DNA from: Oceanospirillum sanctuarii | GTDB lineage: Bacteria > Pseudomonadota > Gammaproteobacteria > Pseudomonadales > Halomonadaceae | Direction of reading: 5' to 3' | DNA length: 64,000 nt | Assembly (NCBI RefSeq): GCF_002150805.1 | Contig: NZ_MTBA01000004.1 | Span: 124,001-188,000 of the forward strand | Part shown: positions 1-8,904 of the stretch, in pieces | Position numbering within the stretch: the first letter of the stretch is position 1 | How the letters are laid out: the number at the start of each line of letters is the position of its first letter | Made by a program: the position numbers and the translations under genes | Notes under the pieces: generated by a model | What the model was told of the DNA's origin: nothing | What the model saw: only the letters and a program-made list of their open reading frames with translations | Databases searched by the model: none

Positions 1-381
1 ATGTACACCGAAAGCAATCTGGAACTTGCCGCTATACATGAGTCGCTTGATCCTGAAAACAAAGACACAGGCAAAGATCTGCGATTTGTTGCCCGTCAGA
101 AAACTACAGCGTCTGCCACTTATAGCATCAACCAACTTTCTGCAGGCATTGATATTGAGAACGTTGGCAAACGCTACAAAGATAATGACAATGAGGTCGA
201 ACTAGACAGCTATACCCTCGTTCACCTGAATACAGGTTATGATCTGCAAAAAGATCTGAAACTTGTCTTTAGCGTAAAGAACGTCACTGACGAAAATTAC
301 GTCAGCAACCAGACTTACGGTGGCGACGACTACAATGTAGAAGGCCGGACCTTCTTCGGCTCTGTCCGCTACCGCTTTTAA
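1..381 (+). CDS. TonB-dependent receptor, C-terminal end (5' truncated by window)
   Basis: Only the last 126 residues are visible; the reading frame is open to the first base, so the ATG at position 1 is probably an internal methionine. The sequence has alternating beta-strand character, the LVFSVKNVTDENY stretch typical of the last barrel strands, and ends in SVRYRF with a terminal aromatic residue, the outer-membrane signal of TonB-dependent receptors. The next gene, 31 bases downstream on the same strand, is a corrinoid adenosyltransferase, so a B12 (BtuB-like) receptor is the likeliest identity; that is inference from context because the plug domain and TonB box lie outside the window. 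Confidence 0.8.
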   Translation: MYTESNLELAAIHESLDPENKDTGKDLRFVARQKTTASATYSINQLSAGIDIENVGKRYKDNDNEVELDSYTLVHLNTGYDLQKDLKLVFSVKNVTDENYVSNQTYGGDDYNVEGRTFFGSVRYRF

Positions 382-412
382 AACACTGCTTTAAGATACA
401 ACCGGAGACCCC

Positions 413-1012
413 ATGACTGATCGTGATACCCGCCATAAAAAGGCGATGCAAAAACGCAAAGAGATGGTTGATGCCAAAGTTGCCAAGGCAACGGAAGAGC
501 GAGGCATTGTCATTGTGATTACCGGTAACGGTAAGGGCAAAACTACATCAGCATGGGGCACTGTGGCCCGTAGCCTCGGCTACGGCTACAAAGTAGCAGT
601 AACGCAGTTTATTAAAGGCACCTGGGATTGCGGTGAGCGCGATATCTTTGAAGGCAACCCGAATCTGACCGTCCATGTGATGGGCACAGGTTTTACCTGG
701 GAAACTCAGGATCGCGAGCTGGATAAAACCGCCTGCCGTGCTGCCTGGGAAAAGACCCTGCCGAATCTGAAAGATGACAGCATTAAGCTGGTGGTGCTTG
801 ATGAGATCACCTACATGCTGAAATACGGTTATCTGGAGATTGAAGAGGTGCTGGAAGCCCTGAAAGGTCGTCCGAAGGATCAGTCTGTGATTCTGACCGG
901 TCGTGCTGCACACCGCGATCTGGTGGAATACGCCGATACCGTTTCTGAAGTACGTGATGAAAAACACGCCTTCAACGCCGGTATCAAAGCGCAAAAAGGT
1001 ATCGACTGGTAA
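413..1012 (+). CDS. cobO: Cob(I)yrinic acid a,c-diamide adenosyltransferase (CobO/BtuR)
   Basis: A 199-residue cytoplasmic enzyme that transfers the adenosyl group of ATP to cob(I)alamin or corrinoid precursors, giving the active coenzyme. A P-loop GNGKGKTT lies at residues 38-45, followed by GYKVAVTQFIKG, the VVLDEITYML Walker-B-like segment and the LTGRAAHRDLVEYAD motif of the CobO/BtuR family; the length is standard. Start ATG has a GGAGA ribosome site 4-5 bases upstream. It follows a TonB receptor gene directly, fitting a B12 uptake and activation operon. An intrinsic terminator follows at 1041. Confidence 0.95.
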   Translation: MTDRDTRHKKAMQKRKEMVDAKVAKATEERGIVIVITGNGKGKTTSAWGTVARSLGYGYKVAVTQFIKGTWDCGERDIFEGNPNLTVHVMGTGFTWETQDRELDKTACRAAWEKTLPNLKDDSIKLVVLDEITYMLKYGYLEIEEVLEALKGRPKDQSVILTGRAAHRDLVEYADTVSEVRDEKHAFNAGIKAQKGIDW

Positions 1013-1040
1013 CCCGACCGATACCTGAAAAGCTCGAAGG

Positions 1041-1080
1041 AAAGCCCGTTAAACAAATCTGTTTGCGGGCTTTTTCTTTT
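1041..1080 (+). terminator. Intrinsic terminator after cobO
   Basis: AAAGCCCG and CGGGCTTT arms with inner AAACA/TGTTT pairing, followed by TTTTTCTTTT, 28 bases after the cobO stop. Confidence 0.85.
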
Positions 1081-1103
1081 TTACACCCACAAATTTGCAA
1101 CCA

Positions 1104-1139
1104 CAAAAAAGCCAGTCCCATAAAAAGATCAGGACTGGC
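1104..1139 (-). terminator. Intrinsic terminator after iorBA
   Basis: GCCAGTCC and GGACTGGC arms; on the minus strand the hairpin is followed by a run of Ts (A-run at 1105-1110 on the plus strand). It closes the leftward iorA-iorB unit. Confidence 0.8.
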
Positions 1140-1192
1140 AAGCTCTAACGATTCACACAGTTAACTCTTCTAAGACCATGCTCAGAGAAGCA

Positions 1193-1792
1193 TTAGTTGC
1201 CTTGAGCGGCTTCCCTACCCGCTGCAAAAGCGATCCGGTTAAGCTCCACCAACTGATCTGACTTATGGGCAAAGCGCTTAAGCACACTCTGCTCCAGCAC
1301 CTCGGTATCAAAGGGCAGCTGTTCCGATATGGCGCCCAACATAATGGTATTGATCAGACGACGATCCCCCAGTTTGATGGCGATATGACCGGCATCAAAA
1401 GCATGCACCTCACGCGCACCCTGAATATCAGCAATGGGATCTTCCGGATACTGAAACAAACCGGAACTGACCACAGGCGGCGACTGACGATAGGTATTCA
1501 CCATAGCCACGCCACTGCCTTTCAGATAGTTAATCCAGCGCAGTGCTTCTGCCGGTTCAAATGCTACCAGCACATCCGCTTCGCCGGACGTAATCGCCGG
1601 AGAGTGCACCTTTGGGCCGAAACGCACATGGGAGGTCACTACCCCACCACGCTGCGCCATACCCGCCACTTCTGTCTTTTTCACATCCATACCCAGCGAT
1701 AACGCAGATTCCGCCAGAATCTCCGCCGCGGTCATCACGCCCTGACCACCGATACCAGCCACTAAGATGTTGGTAATTCCCTGAGAGCCCAT
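1193..1792 (-). CDS. iorB: Indolepyruvate:ferredoxin oxidoreductase, beta subunit
   Basis: The small (gamma-type pyruvate-ferredoxin oxidoreductase) subunit, about 199 residues. It pairs with IorA to decarboxylate aryl-pyruvates oxidatively to aryl-acetyl-CoA, reducing ferredoxin. The N-terminus has the family motif VAGIGGQGVMTAAEIL; KTEVAGMAQRGGVVTSHVRFG and the GEADVLVAFEPAEALR stretch are also typical. The junction with iorA is TGATG. The ATG at 1792 shares one base with the iorA stop; a GTG one codon upstream (1795) is an alternative start. The tight overlap points to translational coupling. Confidence 0.92.
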   Translation of the reverse strand: MGSQGITNILVAGIGGQGVMTAAEILAESALSLGMDVKKTEVAGMAQRGGVVTSHVRFGPKVHSPAITSGEADVLVAFEPAEALRWINYLKGSGVAMVNTYRQSPPVVSSGLFQYPEDPIADIQGAREVHAFDAGHIAIKLGDRRLINTIMLGAISEQLPFDTEVLEQSVLKRFAHKSDQLVELNRIAFAAGREAAQGN

Positions 1793-3714
1793 CACTTCAC
1801 CTCCACAACCAGATTATCGATATTCTGGCTCTGAAGAGCCTCATAGCCGTTTGCCACCAAGGAATCCGCCGGCACGATGGCATCCGGAGCGCAGGTGTTT
1901 ACGCACAGATTACAACCTGTACAGGCGCTGGTATCGATATCCGCAAAAGCGAGCTCTTTCTCTTTGCCATTCGGCTTAATCACCGTCTCTCGACGGCTGA
2001 CCAGAATCGCGGGGCACCCCACATCCAGACAGTTACCACAGCCGGTGCAATCATCCGCTTCCACTTTGAGCGGCTGCATCGCTTTATAGCGCTCGGTCAG
2101 CACACAGGGCTGGTTGGTGATGATCACGGAAACATCGTCGATCTTGGTTTCATCCCGCAGGGTTTTAAACAGGGTAGGCAGTTCATAAGGGTCGACCTTA
2201 TGAATGCGCTCTTTCTTCACGCCTAAGGCTTCGACCAGCTGAGGGAAATTCACCTGAGCTGTCTGCTCACCCTGCAGGTTGATACCACTTGACGGAGCAT
2301 TCTGCCCACCAGTCATACCTACCGCGCGGTTATCCAGCAGCAGAATGGTGGCGTTGCCCTTGTTATAGGTCAGATCCAGCAACCCCTGCATTCCCATGTG
2401 CAGGAAGGTGGAATCACCAATCACCGCAACTACCTTCTTGTTGGCATCTTCCGGTTGGCGACCTTTATCCAGACCCAGCGCTACCCCCATGGATGCGCCC
2501 ATACTGATACAGGTATCCAGCGCATTCCACGGATGGCCGGCACCTAAGGTGTAGCAGCCGATATCACCGGAGATGTAGGTGTTTTTCACCTTAGATAGCG
2601 TGTAATAAACGCCCAGATGAGGACAGGCCACACACATGGTTGGCGGGCGTGGGAACACCTCCTGCGCAGCAGCGATCAGCTCAGGTTGGGCGGCCGATTT
2701 AACCTCTTCGGCAGCTGATGTGCCTCCCTCAAGGGAGCGCTTCAGCACATCCGGTGTCAGCTCACCCTGTTTTGGCAGTACTGACTTACCTTCCAGCGCG
2801 ATACCTTCCGCTTTCAGCTCTTTCTCCAGCAGGGGTTCTACCTCTTCTACCAGAATCAGGCGTTCAACCTGCTGACTGAAGGCTCGGATTTTTTCCACCG
2901 GCACCGGATAGCTGAAACCGAGTTTCAGCACGGGCGCATCAGGATAAGCCTCTTTCACATGCTGATAAGCCACACCGGAGACCACAAAACCGAGATCTGA
3001 ACGCTCGCCTGCTTCAACACGGTTTAACTCAGATGCTTCAGCAGCTTCTGTCAGAGCCTCATCACGGGCATGCATCAGCGGAATCCGCCCTTTGGCATTA
3101 CCCGGCACCATCACTAGACGGGAAGGATCTTTAACAAAACCCGCCTGAGGTTGCGCTGTAACCGCATCCTGAGTCACAAGCGTGCCCTTCACATGGCAGA
3201 TTCGGGTGGTCACCCGCACCAACACCGGCACCTGATATTGCTCTGAGAGATCAAAGGCGGCACGGGTGAAATCGTAAGCTTCCTGAGTATCACTGGGTTC
3301 CAACACCGGCAGATGGGCAAAACGCCCCCAGAAGCGGGAATCCTGTTCATTCTGAGAGGAGGACAAACCCACATCATCCGCCACCACAATCACCAGACCA
3401 CCCACAGCACCGATCAGGGTTTGAGTCATCAGGGCATCGGAGGCAACATTTAAGCCCACATGCTTCATGGCGCAGAGGGCACGACTACCCGCCAGCGAAG
3501 CCCCTATCGCCACCTCAAGCGATACCTTTTCATTGATCGACCACTCAGAATAGATATCAGGATATCGTGAGACATATTCCAGAATTTCGGTGGATGGGGT
3601 TCCGGGATAAGCCGCCGCGACTTTAACCCGGGCATCTCTGGCAGCCAGTGATACGGCTTCATTACCAGAGACAAACAAGCGTTTATCTGTATCTACAGGG
3701 GATCTGGCGTTCAA
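1792..3714 (-). CDS. iorA: Indolepyruvate:ferredoxin oxidoreductase, alpha subunit
   Basis: The large subunit: an N-terminal pyrimidine-binding domain (SGNEAVSLAARDA, AAYPGTPSTEI), a central region, and a TPP-binding part near residues 430-480 with GDSTFLHMGMQGLLDL. Two C-terminal 4Fe-4S motifs, CTGCGNC and CTGCNLC, sit near residues 560 and 600. Role: TPP-dependent decarboxylation of indolepyruvate or related aryl-pyruvates in aromatic amino acid breakdown. The frame opens with TTG at 3729, but a second TTG at 3714 has GAGGA 8 bases upstream and is preferred; the start is uncertain. No aminotransferase or aryl-acid-CoA ligase gene is adjacent. Confidence 0.93.
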   Translation of the reverse strand: MNARSPVDTDKRLFVSGNEAVSLAARDARVKVAAAYPGTPSTEILEYVSRYPDIYSEWSINEKVSLEVAIGASLAGSRALCAMKHVGLNVASDALMTQTLIGAVGGLVIVVADDVGLSSSQNEQDSRFWGRFAHLPVLEPSDTQEAYDFTRAAFDLSEQYQVPVLVRVTTRICHVKGTLVTQDAVTAQPQAGFVKDPSRLVMVPGNAKGRIPLMHARDEALTEAAEASELNRVEAGERSDLGFVVSGVAYQHVKEAYPDAPVLKLGFSYPVPVEKIRAFSQQVERLILVEEVEPLLEKELKAEGIALEGKSVLPKQGELTPDVLKRSLEGGTSAAEEVKSAAQPELIAAAQEVFPRPPTMCVACPHLGVYYTLSKVKNTYISGDIGCYTLGAGHPWNALDTCISMGASMGVALGLDKGRQPEDANKKVVAVIGDSTFLHMGMQGLLDLTYNKGNATILLLDNRAVGMTGGQNAPSSGINLQGEQTAQVNFPQLVEALGVKKERIHKVDPYELPTLFKTLRDETKIDDVSVIITNQPCVLTERYKAMQPLKVEADDCTGCGNCLDVGCPAILVSRRETVIKPNGKEKELAFADIDTSACTGCNLCVNTCAPDAIVPADSLVANGYEALQSQNIDNLVVEVK

Positions 3715-3926
3715 GTTGGTAGTCCTCAATCGAAGATTCGTCTCTTATTAAGCTCTGCACAAGCATTACAAAATGCTTAACCCGAATAATTTTTATGTAT
3801 CGATTTTTTGACGGGCTTTGCCATCCTAAAAGGAAGCAGATCTTCTCTTGTTGACCCATATCAGCCTTCACAGCGCTCCATTAGCCAAAAACAACAACTA
3901 ACAGGGCGATTTACGGCTTTAGTCGC

Positions 3927-3963
3927 AAAAAAAAAGCGCCGAAGGGAAACCTTTCGGCGCTTT
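3927..3963 (-). terminator. Intrinsic terminator after class II DAHP synthase
   Basis: AAGCGCCGAA and TTTCGGCGCTT arms with a nine-base A-run on the plus strand, so a strong U-tract for leftward transcription. Confidence 0.88.
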
Positions 3964-4010
3964 TGTCAACTTTGCGTTACAGCGTCTTAGGCTGACCGCA
4001 AGATTGGAAC

Positions 4011-5363
4011 TTAACGCGCGGCTTTCAGACTATCCGCAATAAGGAAGGCCAGCTCCAGTGACTGATCCGCATTCAGACGCGGGTCGCAGAAGGTGTGGTA
4101 ACGATCACCCAGATCATCTTCAGTAATCTTAAAGCGGCCACCGATGCACTCGGTCACATTGCGACCAGTCATCTCAAGGTGAACACCACCGGCATGGCTG
4201 CCTTCCGCTTTATGAATCGCGAAGAAACGGCTCACCTCACCCAACACAGCATCTACATCACGGGTTTTATAACCGGTAGAGGCTTTAATGGTGTTACCGT
4301 GCATCGGATCACTGCTCCAGACCACGCTGCGACCTTCCGCTTCAACCTTACGGATCAGCGCAGGCAGGTGATCACCAATCTTATCCGCCCCCATACGCAC
4401 GATCACATTCATGCGACCCGCTTCGTTATCCGGGTTGATGGCATCCAGCAGACGAATCAGATCATCCGGATCTGTGGTTGGGCCCGCTTTCACACCGATC
4501 GGGTTTTTCACGCCGCGACAGTATTCCACATGAGCACCATCCAGCTGACGGGTACGGTCACCGATCCACAGCATGTGTGCAGAGCAGCCGTACCAGTCGC
4601 CACTCAGGCTGTCCTGACGGGTCAGTGCCTGCTCGTAGGGCAGCAGCAGTGCTTCGTGAGCGGTATAGAAACGGGTTTCGTTGATACTTGGTGTATTCTG
4701 CGGACTGATGCCGCAAGCCCGCATAAAGGCCAGTGTTTCGTCGATACGCTCCGCCAGATCGTGGTAACGCTCCAGCGCCGGACTCTTCTCAACAAAGTCA
4801 CGGTTCCACTGGTGTACCTTGTGCAGATCTGCCATACCACCACGGGAGAACGCACGCAGCAGGTTGAGGGTCGATGCCGCCTGATTGTAAGCCTTAACCA
4901 TACGGGCTGGGTCAGGCACACGGGCAGCCTCGGTGAAGGCGTTATCGTTGATGATATCGCCACGGTAGGATGGCAGGGTCACGCCATCGATCGTTTCGGT
5001 ATCTGCTGAGCGCGGCTTAGCAAACTGACCGGCCATACGGCCCACTTTCACCACTGGGCTCTGGCCACCAAAGGTCAGCACCACCGCCATCTGCAGTAGC
5101 ACCATAAAGGTGTCACGAATATGGTTAGCGGAAAACTCATCAAAGCTCTCGGCACAATCACCGCCCTGCAGCAGGAAGGCGCGGCCAGCGGCTACTTCAG
5201 CCAGCTCAGCCTGAAGCTGACGGGCTTCTCCGGCAAAAACCAGCGGCGGAAGACCGGCCAGTTCCTGCTCAACATTCTGTAAGGCGACCTGATCCGGATA
5301 GTTCGGCATTTGTCGCGCAGTTTTCTCTCTCCAGGATGCCGGTGTCCAGATGGTATTACTCAT
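4011..5363 (-). CDS. 3-deoxy-7-phosphoheptulonate synthase, class II
   Basis: First enzyme of the shikimate pathway: it condenses phosphoenolpyruvate and erythrose-4-phosphate to DAHP in the cytoplasm. The start [62 protein letters not shown] and DPMHGNT are hallmarks of the class II (plant-like) family, which is unrelated in sequence to AroF/G/H of E. coli. About 450 residues, as expected. The frame could start 21 bases upstream (5384), but the family begins at the MSNTIWTP methionine at 5363. The gene stands alone, with a strong terminator downstream and a 265-base gap upstream. Confidence 0.95.
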   Translation of the reverse strand: MSNTIWTPASWREKTARQMPNYPDQVALQNVEQELAGLPPLVFAGEARQLQAELAEVAAGRAFLLQGGDCAESFDEFSANHIRDTFMVLLQMAVVLTFGGQSPVVKVGRMAGQFAKPRSADTETIDGVTLPSYRGDIINDNAFTEAARVPDPARMVKAYNQAASTLNLLRAFSRGGMADLHKVHQWNRDFVEKSPALERYHDLAERIDETLAFMRACGISPQNTPSINETRFYTAHEALLLPYEQALTRQDSLSGDWYGCSAHMLWIGDRTRQLDGAHVEYCRGVKNPIGVKAGPTTDPDDLIRLLDAINPDNEAGRMNVIVRMGADKIGDHLPALIRKVEAEGRSVVWSSDPMHGNTIKASTGYKTRDVDAVLGEVSRFFAIHKAEGSHAGGVHLEMTGRNVTECIGGRFKITEDDLGDRYHTFCDPRLNADQSLELAFLIADSLKAAR

Positions 5364-5629
5364 AACGGTTCCATTTCTCTGCATATTGCGACCTGCCCTC
5401 AGACAAAACAGGCCACCCTTAGGGTAATGTGTAACAGTCTGATTATTCTGATGAATCCTAATGACATTACTATGTCACCGCCCCAAGGGGAAGCCCGAAA
5501 AGCCCATCCCAGAGCCATAAAAGTGAAAAAGAAAGGATCTGAGTCCGCCGATGAATCGTAAGCTCTCTAAAGGAGTGTCGTTTTGCCCATCAAAGGAGAA
5601 AAAATACCAGCTGCTGCGAGGTAATCGTC

Positions 5630-6241
5630 ATGCTACTGAATCATTTGCCGGGCATGTTTACTCACCCGGAATCCGAATGGAAAGCGATCCGAAAAGAACA
5701 CGCAAGTCCCACCCGCATCTACGTCGCCTATATAGGCTTGCTGGCTCTGATCGGCCCGGTCTGCGCCTATATCTCCACCACCCAATTTGGCTGGCAGGTG
5801 GGTAGCGGGCCACTCACCAAACTCAGCTCCGCCAGTGCCCTTCAACTGAACCTGCTGACCTATCTTGCCATTCTGGTGGGTGTCTTTGGCTTGGGCTGGA
5901 TGATCGACTGGATGTCTAAAACCTATGGCAGCCAACATGATGAACAGGCCGCAAACGGTATCGCACTGGCGGCGTATTCCAGTACACCACTGATGATTGC
6001 AGGCTTCGCCTCACTCTACCCCGTGCCCTGGTTTAATATGCTCGCCTATCTGGTGGCAGCAGCCTACGCGGGCTATCTGATGTATAAAGGCCTGCCAAGC
6101 GTATTGGGTATCGAAGAAGACCGCGCCTTCTTCTTCAGCGGGGCAATCCTGACTATCGCTCTGGTCTATCTGGTGGGCACCCGCATCGGCACCGTGATTA
6201 TCTGGAATCTGGGCTTTGCGCCGGAGTTTATCTACGGATAA
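5630..6241 (+). CDS. Yip1/DUF1282 family integral membrane protein
   Basis: A 203-residue protein with an N-terminal FTHPESEWKAIRKE segment and about five hydrophobic stretches (YVAYIGLLALIGPVCAYI, LNLLTYLAILVGVFGLGWMI, LMIAGFASLYPVPWFNMLAYLVAAAYAGYL split by short loops, and AILTIALVYLVG). This matches the Yip1 domain family of inner-membrane proteins of unknown role. It is monocistronic and ends in a terminator. Function cannot be stated beyond the family. Confidence 0.85.
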   Translation: MLLNHLPGMFTHPESEWKAIRKEHASPTRIYVAYIGLLALIGPVCAYISTTQFGWQVGSGPLTKLSSASALQLNLLTYLAILVGVFGLGWMIDWMSKTYGSQHDEQAANGIALAAYSSTPLMIAGFASLYPVPWFNMLAYLVAAAYAGYLMYKGLPSVLGIEEDRAFFFSGAILTIALVYLVGTRIGTVIIWNLGFAPEFIYG

Positions 6242-6260
6242 AACTGAAATTTTCATACCA

Positions 6261-6298
6261 AAAAGGCCTTTCAGAGAAATCCGAAAGGCCTTTTATTA
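6261..6298. terminator. Bidirectional terminator between Yip1 gene and YciI gene
   Basis: AAAAGGCCTTTC and GAAAGGCCTTTT arms between convergent genes, T-rich on both exits. Confidence 0.82.
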
Positions 6299-6346
6299 TT
6301 AACTGGAGGCGACTTGCTTCAGGGTTATATGCACCGCCTGATGACG

Positions 6347-6637
6347 TTACCCTTCCAACAGAAATTCCAGGTTTTCACCCGCCTTAGTTGGGATCACTTC
6401 TGTCACTTCATAACTTGCCAAACCCTCACGATGAAAAGGGTCCTGAGCGAGAATATCGTTCAGCATCTCCCGGCTATCGACCTTGGCGATAATAACTCCG
6501 CCTGTTCGGGGTTCTTTACGCCCGGACAGAATAAAATGACCTTTTGAGTATTGTTCATTGAGATACTCAATGTGCTCCGGGATAAAACGATCAACCTCAT
6601 CAAGAGGCACCTGATAACTCAACGAAATAATAAACAT
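6347..6637 (-). CDS. YciI family protein
   Basis: A 96-residue ferredoxin-like-fold protein (YCII domain). Conserved points are the early FIPEHIEYL with its histidine, GHFILSGRKEPRTGGVII, and QDPFHREGLASYEVTE, where the Asp-Pro-Phe forms part of the putative active pocket. The biochemical role of the family is mostly unknown. Start ATG has AAGGGA upstream. It converges on the Yip1-family gene. Confidence 0.9.
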   Translation of the reverse strand: MFIISLSYQVPLDEVDRFIPEHIEYLNEQYSKGHFILSGRKEPRTGGVIIAKVDSREMLNDILAQDPFHREGLASYEVTEVIPTKAGENLEFLLEG

Positions 6638-6894
6638 TCATAATCCCTTTTAAATATTGCCATTGAACCGGTTTTCATTCGTTAAGCTCATCCTTCTTGT
6701 TTACGAGATGCACTAACGGCGCTGCTCATTATTCCTGCACTTAACCATTCAGCGCAACAGCACTATCGGGAGCTTTTGCTTTTTTACTGAACCCTTCATA
6801 CTCTACGCCACTAGATGCTGTCTCTGAACGATTCAGACCTTCAAGGGGCTAACAAGCCGCTTTATATCACCCGTTACAACAGGCAATACATTCC

Positions 6895-7524
6895 ATGAAA
6901 CACCGCCCCGCCAACACCGTTATCGTACTGGATTTTGAGACCACAGGATTATCACCAAACAAGGGTGACAGAGCGATAGAGATAGGTGCTGTTCGGGTGG
7001 AAGATGGCCGGATTACGGATCGATTTCAGCGCCTGATGTACCCGAGCCAGCGGATCAGTGGTTTTATTGAAAGCTACACAGGTATTACCAACCGGATGCT
7101 GCAGGATGCCGATCCTGCGGAACATGTGATGGCGGAGTTTGCGGACTTTATCGAAGATTTTAATCTTGTCGCGCACAACGCGTCTTTTGACAGCAAGTTT
7201 CTGATCAGCGAACTGGCCCGTATTGGTCAGCCCTGCAGGCAACTGTTCGCCTGCTCCCTGCTGGTTGCCCGCCGACTTTATCAGGATGCACCCAATCATA
7301 AACTCGGCACCTTGGTGCGCTATAAGAATCTACCTACAGACGGCACATTTCACCGCGCCTTGGCGGATGCCGAAATGACAACCCATCTCTGGTTAAAAAT
7401 GCTAGAGGATATGGAATCACGCTACGGCATCGATCAGGCGGATTTCGCCCTGATGCAGAAACTGGGCAAAACCGTGAAAGGCAAAACCGATGAGTTTTTG
7501 CGGAAAAGTGCAGTGACCGCCTGA
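6895..7524 (+). CDS. DnaQ-like 3'-5' exonuclease (DEDDh)
   Basis: A 209-residue exonuclease of the DEDDh group. Exo I is DFETTGLS (Asp13, Glu15), Exo II is NASFDSKF (Asp99) and Exo III is HRALADAE (His153, Asp158), so all catalytic residues are present. It has no polymerase domain and no beta-clamp motif that I recognise, so it is probably a stand-alone proofreading or repair nuclease rather than the replicative epsilon subunit. The ribosome site is weak. No operon partner. Confidence 0.9.
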   Translation: MKHRPANTVIVLDFETTGLSPNKGDRAIEIGAVRVEDGRITDRFQRLMYPSQRISGFIESYTGITNRMLQDADPAEHVMAEFADFIEDFNLVAHNASFDSKFLISELARIGQPCRQLFACSLLVARRLYQDAPNHKLGTLVRYKNLPTDGTFHRALADAEMTTHLWLKMLEDMESRYGIDQADFALMQKLGKTVKGKTDEFLRKSAVTA

Positions 7525-7554
7525 GCCATATTTGCCTGCACCTGAAAACCAACT

Positions 7555-7579
7555 CGTTGCCATGCTCCGCGTGGCAACG
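7555..7579. repeat. REP-like palindrome
   Basis: CGTTGCCA, a 9-base loop TGCTCCGCG, then TGGCAACG: a perfect 8-bp stem. The loop and the general form resemble the widespread gammaproteobacterial repeat whose core is GCTCCGCG between CCA/TGG arms. It lies between the exonuclease and the DUF3800 gene. Confidence 0.55.
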
Positions 7580-7700
7580 CCTTTCTAGCTAGCGGGTCAG
7601 CAGCTGATCCCGCCACTTCCATTCAAGCAGCGCCAAAGCACCGGCAGAGCAGTCGATCCAGAGAAGAGTATTAGAAAATTTGTCCGCCAGCAGCGCCTTG

Positions 7701-8558
7701 TTAGATGCGTTGAATGCCATATGCTCTTCGCCATTGCGTTCTAGGTTTACACTGGACATTAGTCAAATGGTCATTTAGATGGTTCAAATTCCTTCCGTTC
7801 CGCTCTACAAGCCTCCTCCCTTTAACTCGCTTATCAATAGTATTGAAACATTCGGCATAAAAGGCTTTAACAACATCTGGGGTGTTAGGCTTATAGCCTT
7901 TCTCAATTTCCAAGAACCTACGGATACACAAAGCCACAAGGTCAGAAAGCTGGATCATTGGGTTTTTTCTTGAATCTATCGGGTAGCTAAACTCTACAAT
8001 CCATTTCACTTTTTGATTGTTTGGAACCTCGAATCGTCTGTTTTGGATAATCGCTTCAACACTATCGTGATGCTCTTCTTTTTCATCCATAACAATCATG
8101 CCGCGAGCTGACTGTCCGAGGTTTTCCTTAACGTGCCAATTCATGTAAGTAATTAGGTAGTCAAAGGCCAGAAGGTATGGGTGATTACTGTCATATACAG
8201 TCTCGAACGCGCATTCTGCGTTTACCAAAGACTCTTTCTCTAATGCGAAAAAATGGACGTGATGACCTAGCTCATCAATTAGGCCAAGTAAATCTCGAAC
8301 AAGTTGCAACCTATCCTGGGTCGGATGTCCATCAAAAGGACCTTCGCCATTTGGCGACAAAAGCTCATTCGAATGCACCTCAAAACCCTGTGGTACATTG
8401 CCACTGAAATAATCAGAAATAATGAGATCGAGGCGCTCTTTAGTGTTATTCCACTTTTTATCGGCAACGCTCAATCCAGCGAGTACGAAAATTGGCTGCT
8501 GCCCATCCTGTAAATTGGCACCAGTATCACCACTTTCGTCTAGATAGAAAAAATGCAC
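7701..8558 (-). CDS. DUF3800 domain-containing protein
   Basis: About 285 residues beginning VHFFYLDESGDTG, the signature of DUF3800 (predicted RNase H-like fold), with later acidic residues in GMIVMDEKEEHHDS and a C-terminal QLSDLVALCIRR segment typical of the family. Family members are often found in variable or defence-rich regions; their function is unknown. The frame is open to an ATG at 8624, but GTG at 8558 has AGGAG 8 bases upstream and is the better start. The gene looks AT-richer than its neighbours, and its stop codon sits inside an attC-like sequence (see findings), so it is probably acquired. Confidence 0.85.
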   Translation of the reverse strand: MHFFYLDESGDTGANLQDGQQPIFVLAGLSVADKKWNNTKERLDLIISDYFSGNVPQGFEVHSNELLSPNGEGPFDGHPTQDRLQLVRDLLGLIDELGHHVHFFALEKESLVNAECAFETVYDSNHPYLLAFDYLITYMNWHVKENLGQSARGMIVMDEKEEHHDSVEAIIQNRRFEVPNNQKVKWIVEFSYPIDSRKNPMIQLSDLVALCIRRFLEIEKGYKPNTPDVVKAFYAECFNTIDKRVKGRRLVERNGRNLNHLNDHLTNVQCKPRTQWRRAYGIQRI

Positions 8559-8611
8559 TCGATATTCTCCTTGTACGAGCAACTTAGATCTTAATAAAAG
8601 GCATGCACGTT

Positions 8612-8635
8612 TTGACGATTTCAATATACCGTCAA
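8612..8635. promoter_or_regulatory. Inverted repeat upstream of DUF3800 gene
   Basis: TTGACG and CGTCAA separated by 12 bases, 54-77 bases upstream of the GTG start: a candidate operator. TTGACG could also serve as a -35 element on the minus strand, but no clear -10 follows. Confidence 0.4.
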
Positions 8636-8638
8636 AAA

Positions 8639-8702
8639 ATGAGAAAAGTCTTTGATAAGAAAGGAAAAATCCATTTTCTGATCTGACGACTTCCCTGCCA
8701 AA
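8639..8702. repeat. Structured non-coding repeat, copy A
   Basis: Shares a core with 9786-9856: CTTTGATA, AAGGA, AAAATCC, a pyrimidine-rich turn, CTGAT and CTTCCTGC-like end. Both copies can form nested stems, but with different bases in the arms (here AAGTC/GACTT and GAAAA/TTTTC). Confidence 0.5.
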
Positions 8703-8833
8703 CGCGCATGCGTTGTTTTAAATCCCCCGAACCGATGAGTCGAGGCAACGTCCATAATTCTTTGATTTTGCAGACTATCCTAATCAAGCAAACCGGTAAA
8801 CCAAGGCTTGGGTCTGGCCTTAGACCAGAACGC

Positions 8834-8869
8834 AAAAGCCCGCAATATGGGTTCATATTGCGGGCTTTT
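8834..8869 (-). terminator. Intrinsic terminator after modA
   Basis: AAAAGCCCGCAATATG and CATATTGCGGGCTTTT arms, a long perfect stem 36 bases past the modA stop on the minus strand. Confidence 0.85.
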
Positions 8870-8904
8870 ACATTCACACCAAATTTGCTTGCAAAGCAGC
8901 TCCC

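Noticed and set aside
7626-7698. Complete attC site
   Set aside because: GGCGCTGCT occurs twice in direct, not inverted, orientation, so the full attC fold cannot form; only a half-site is claimed.
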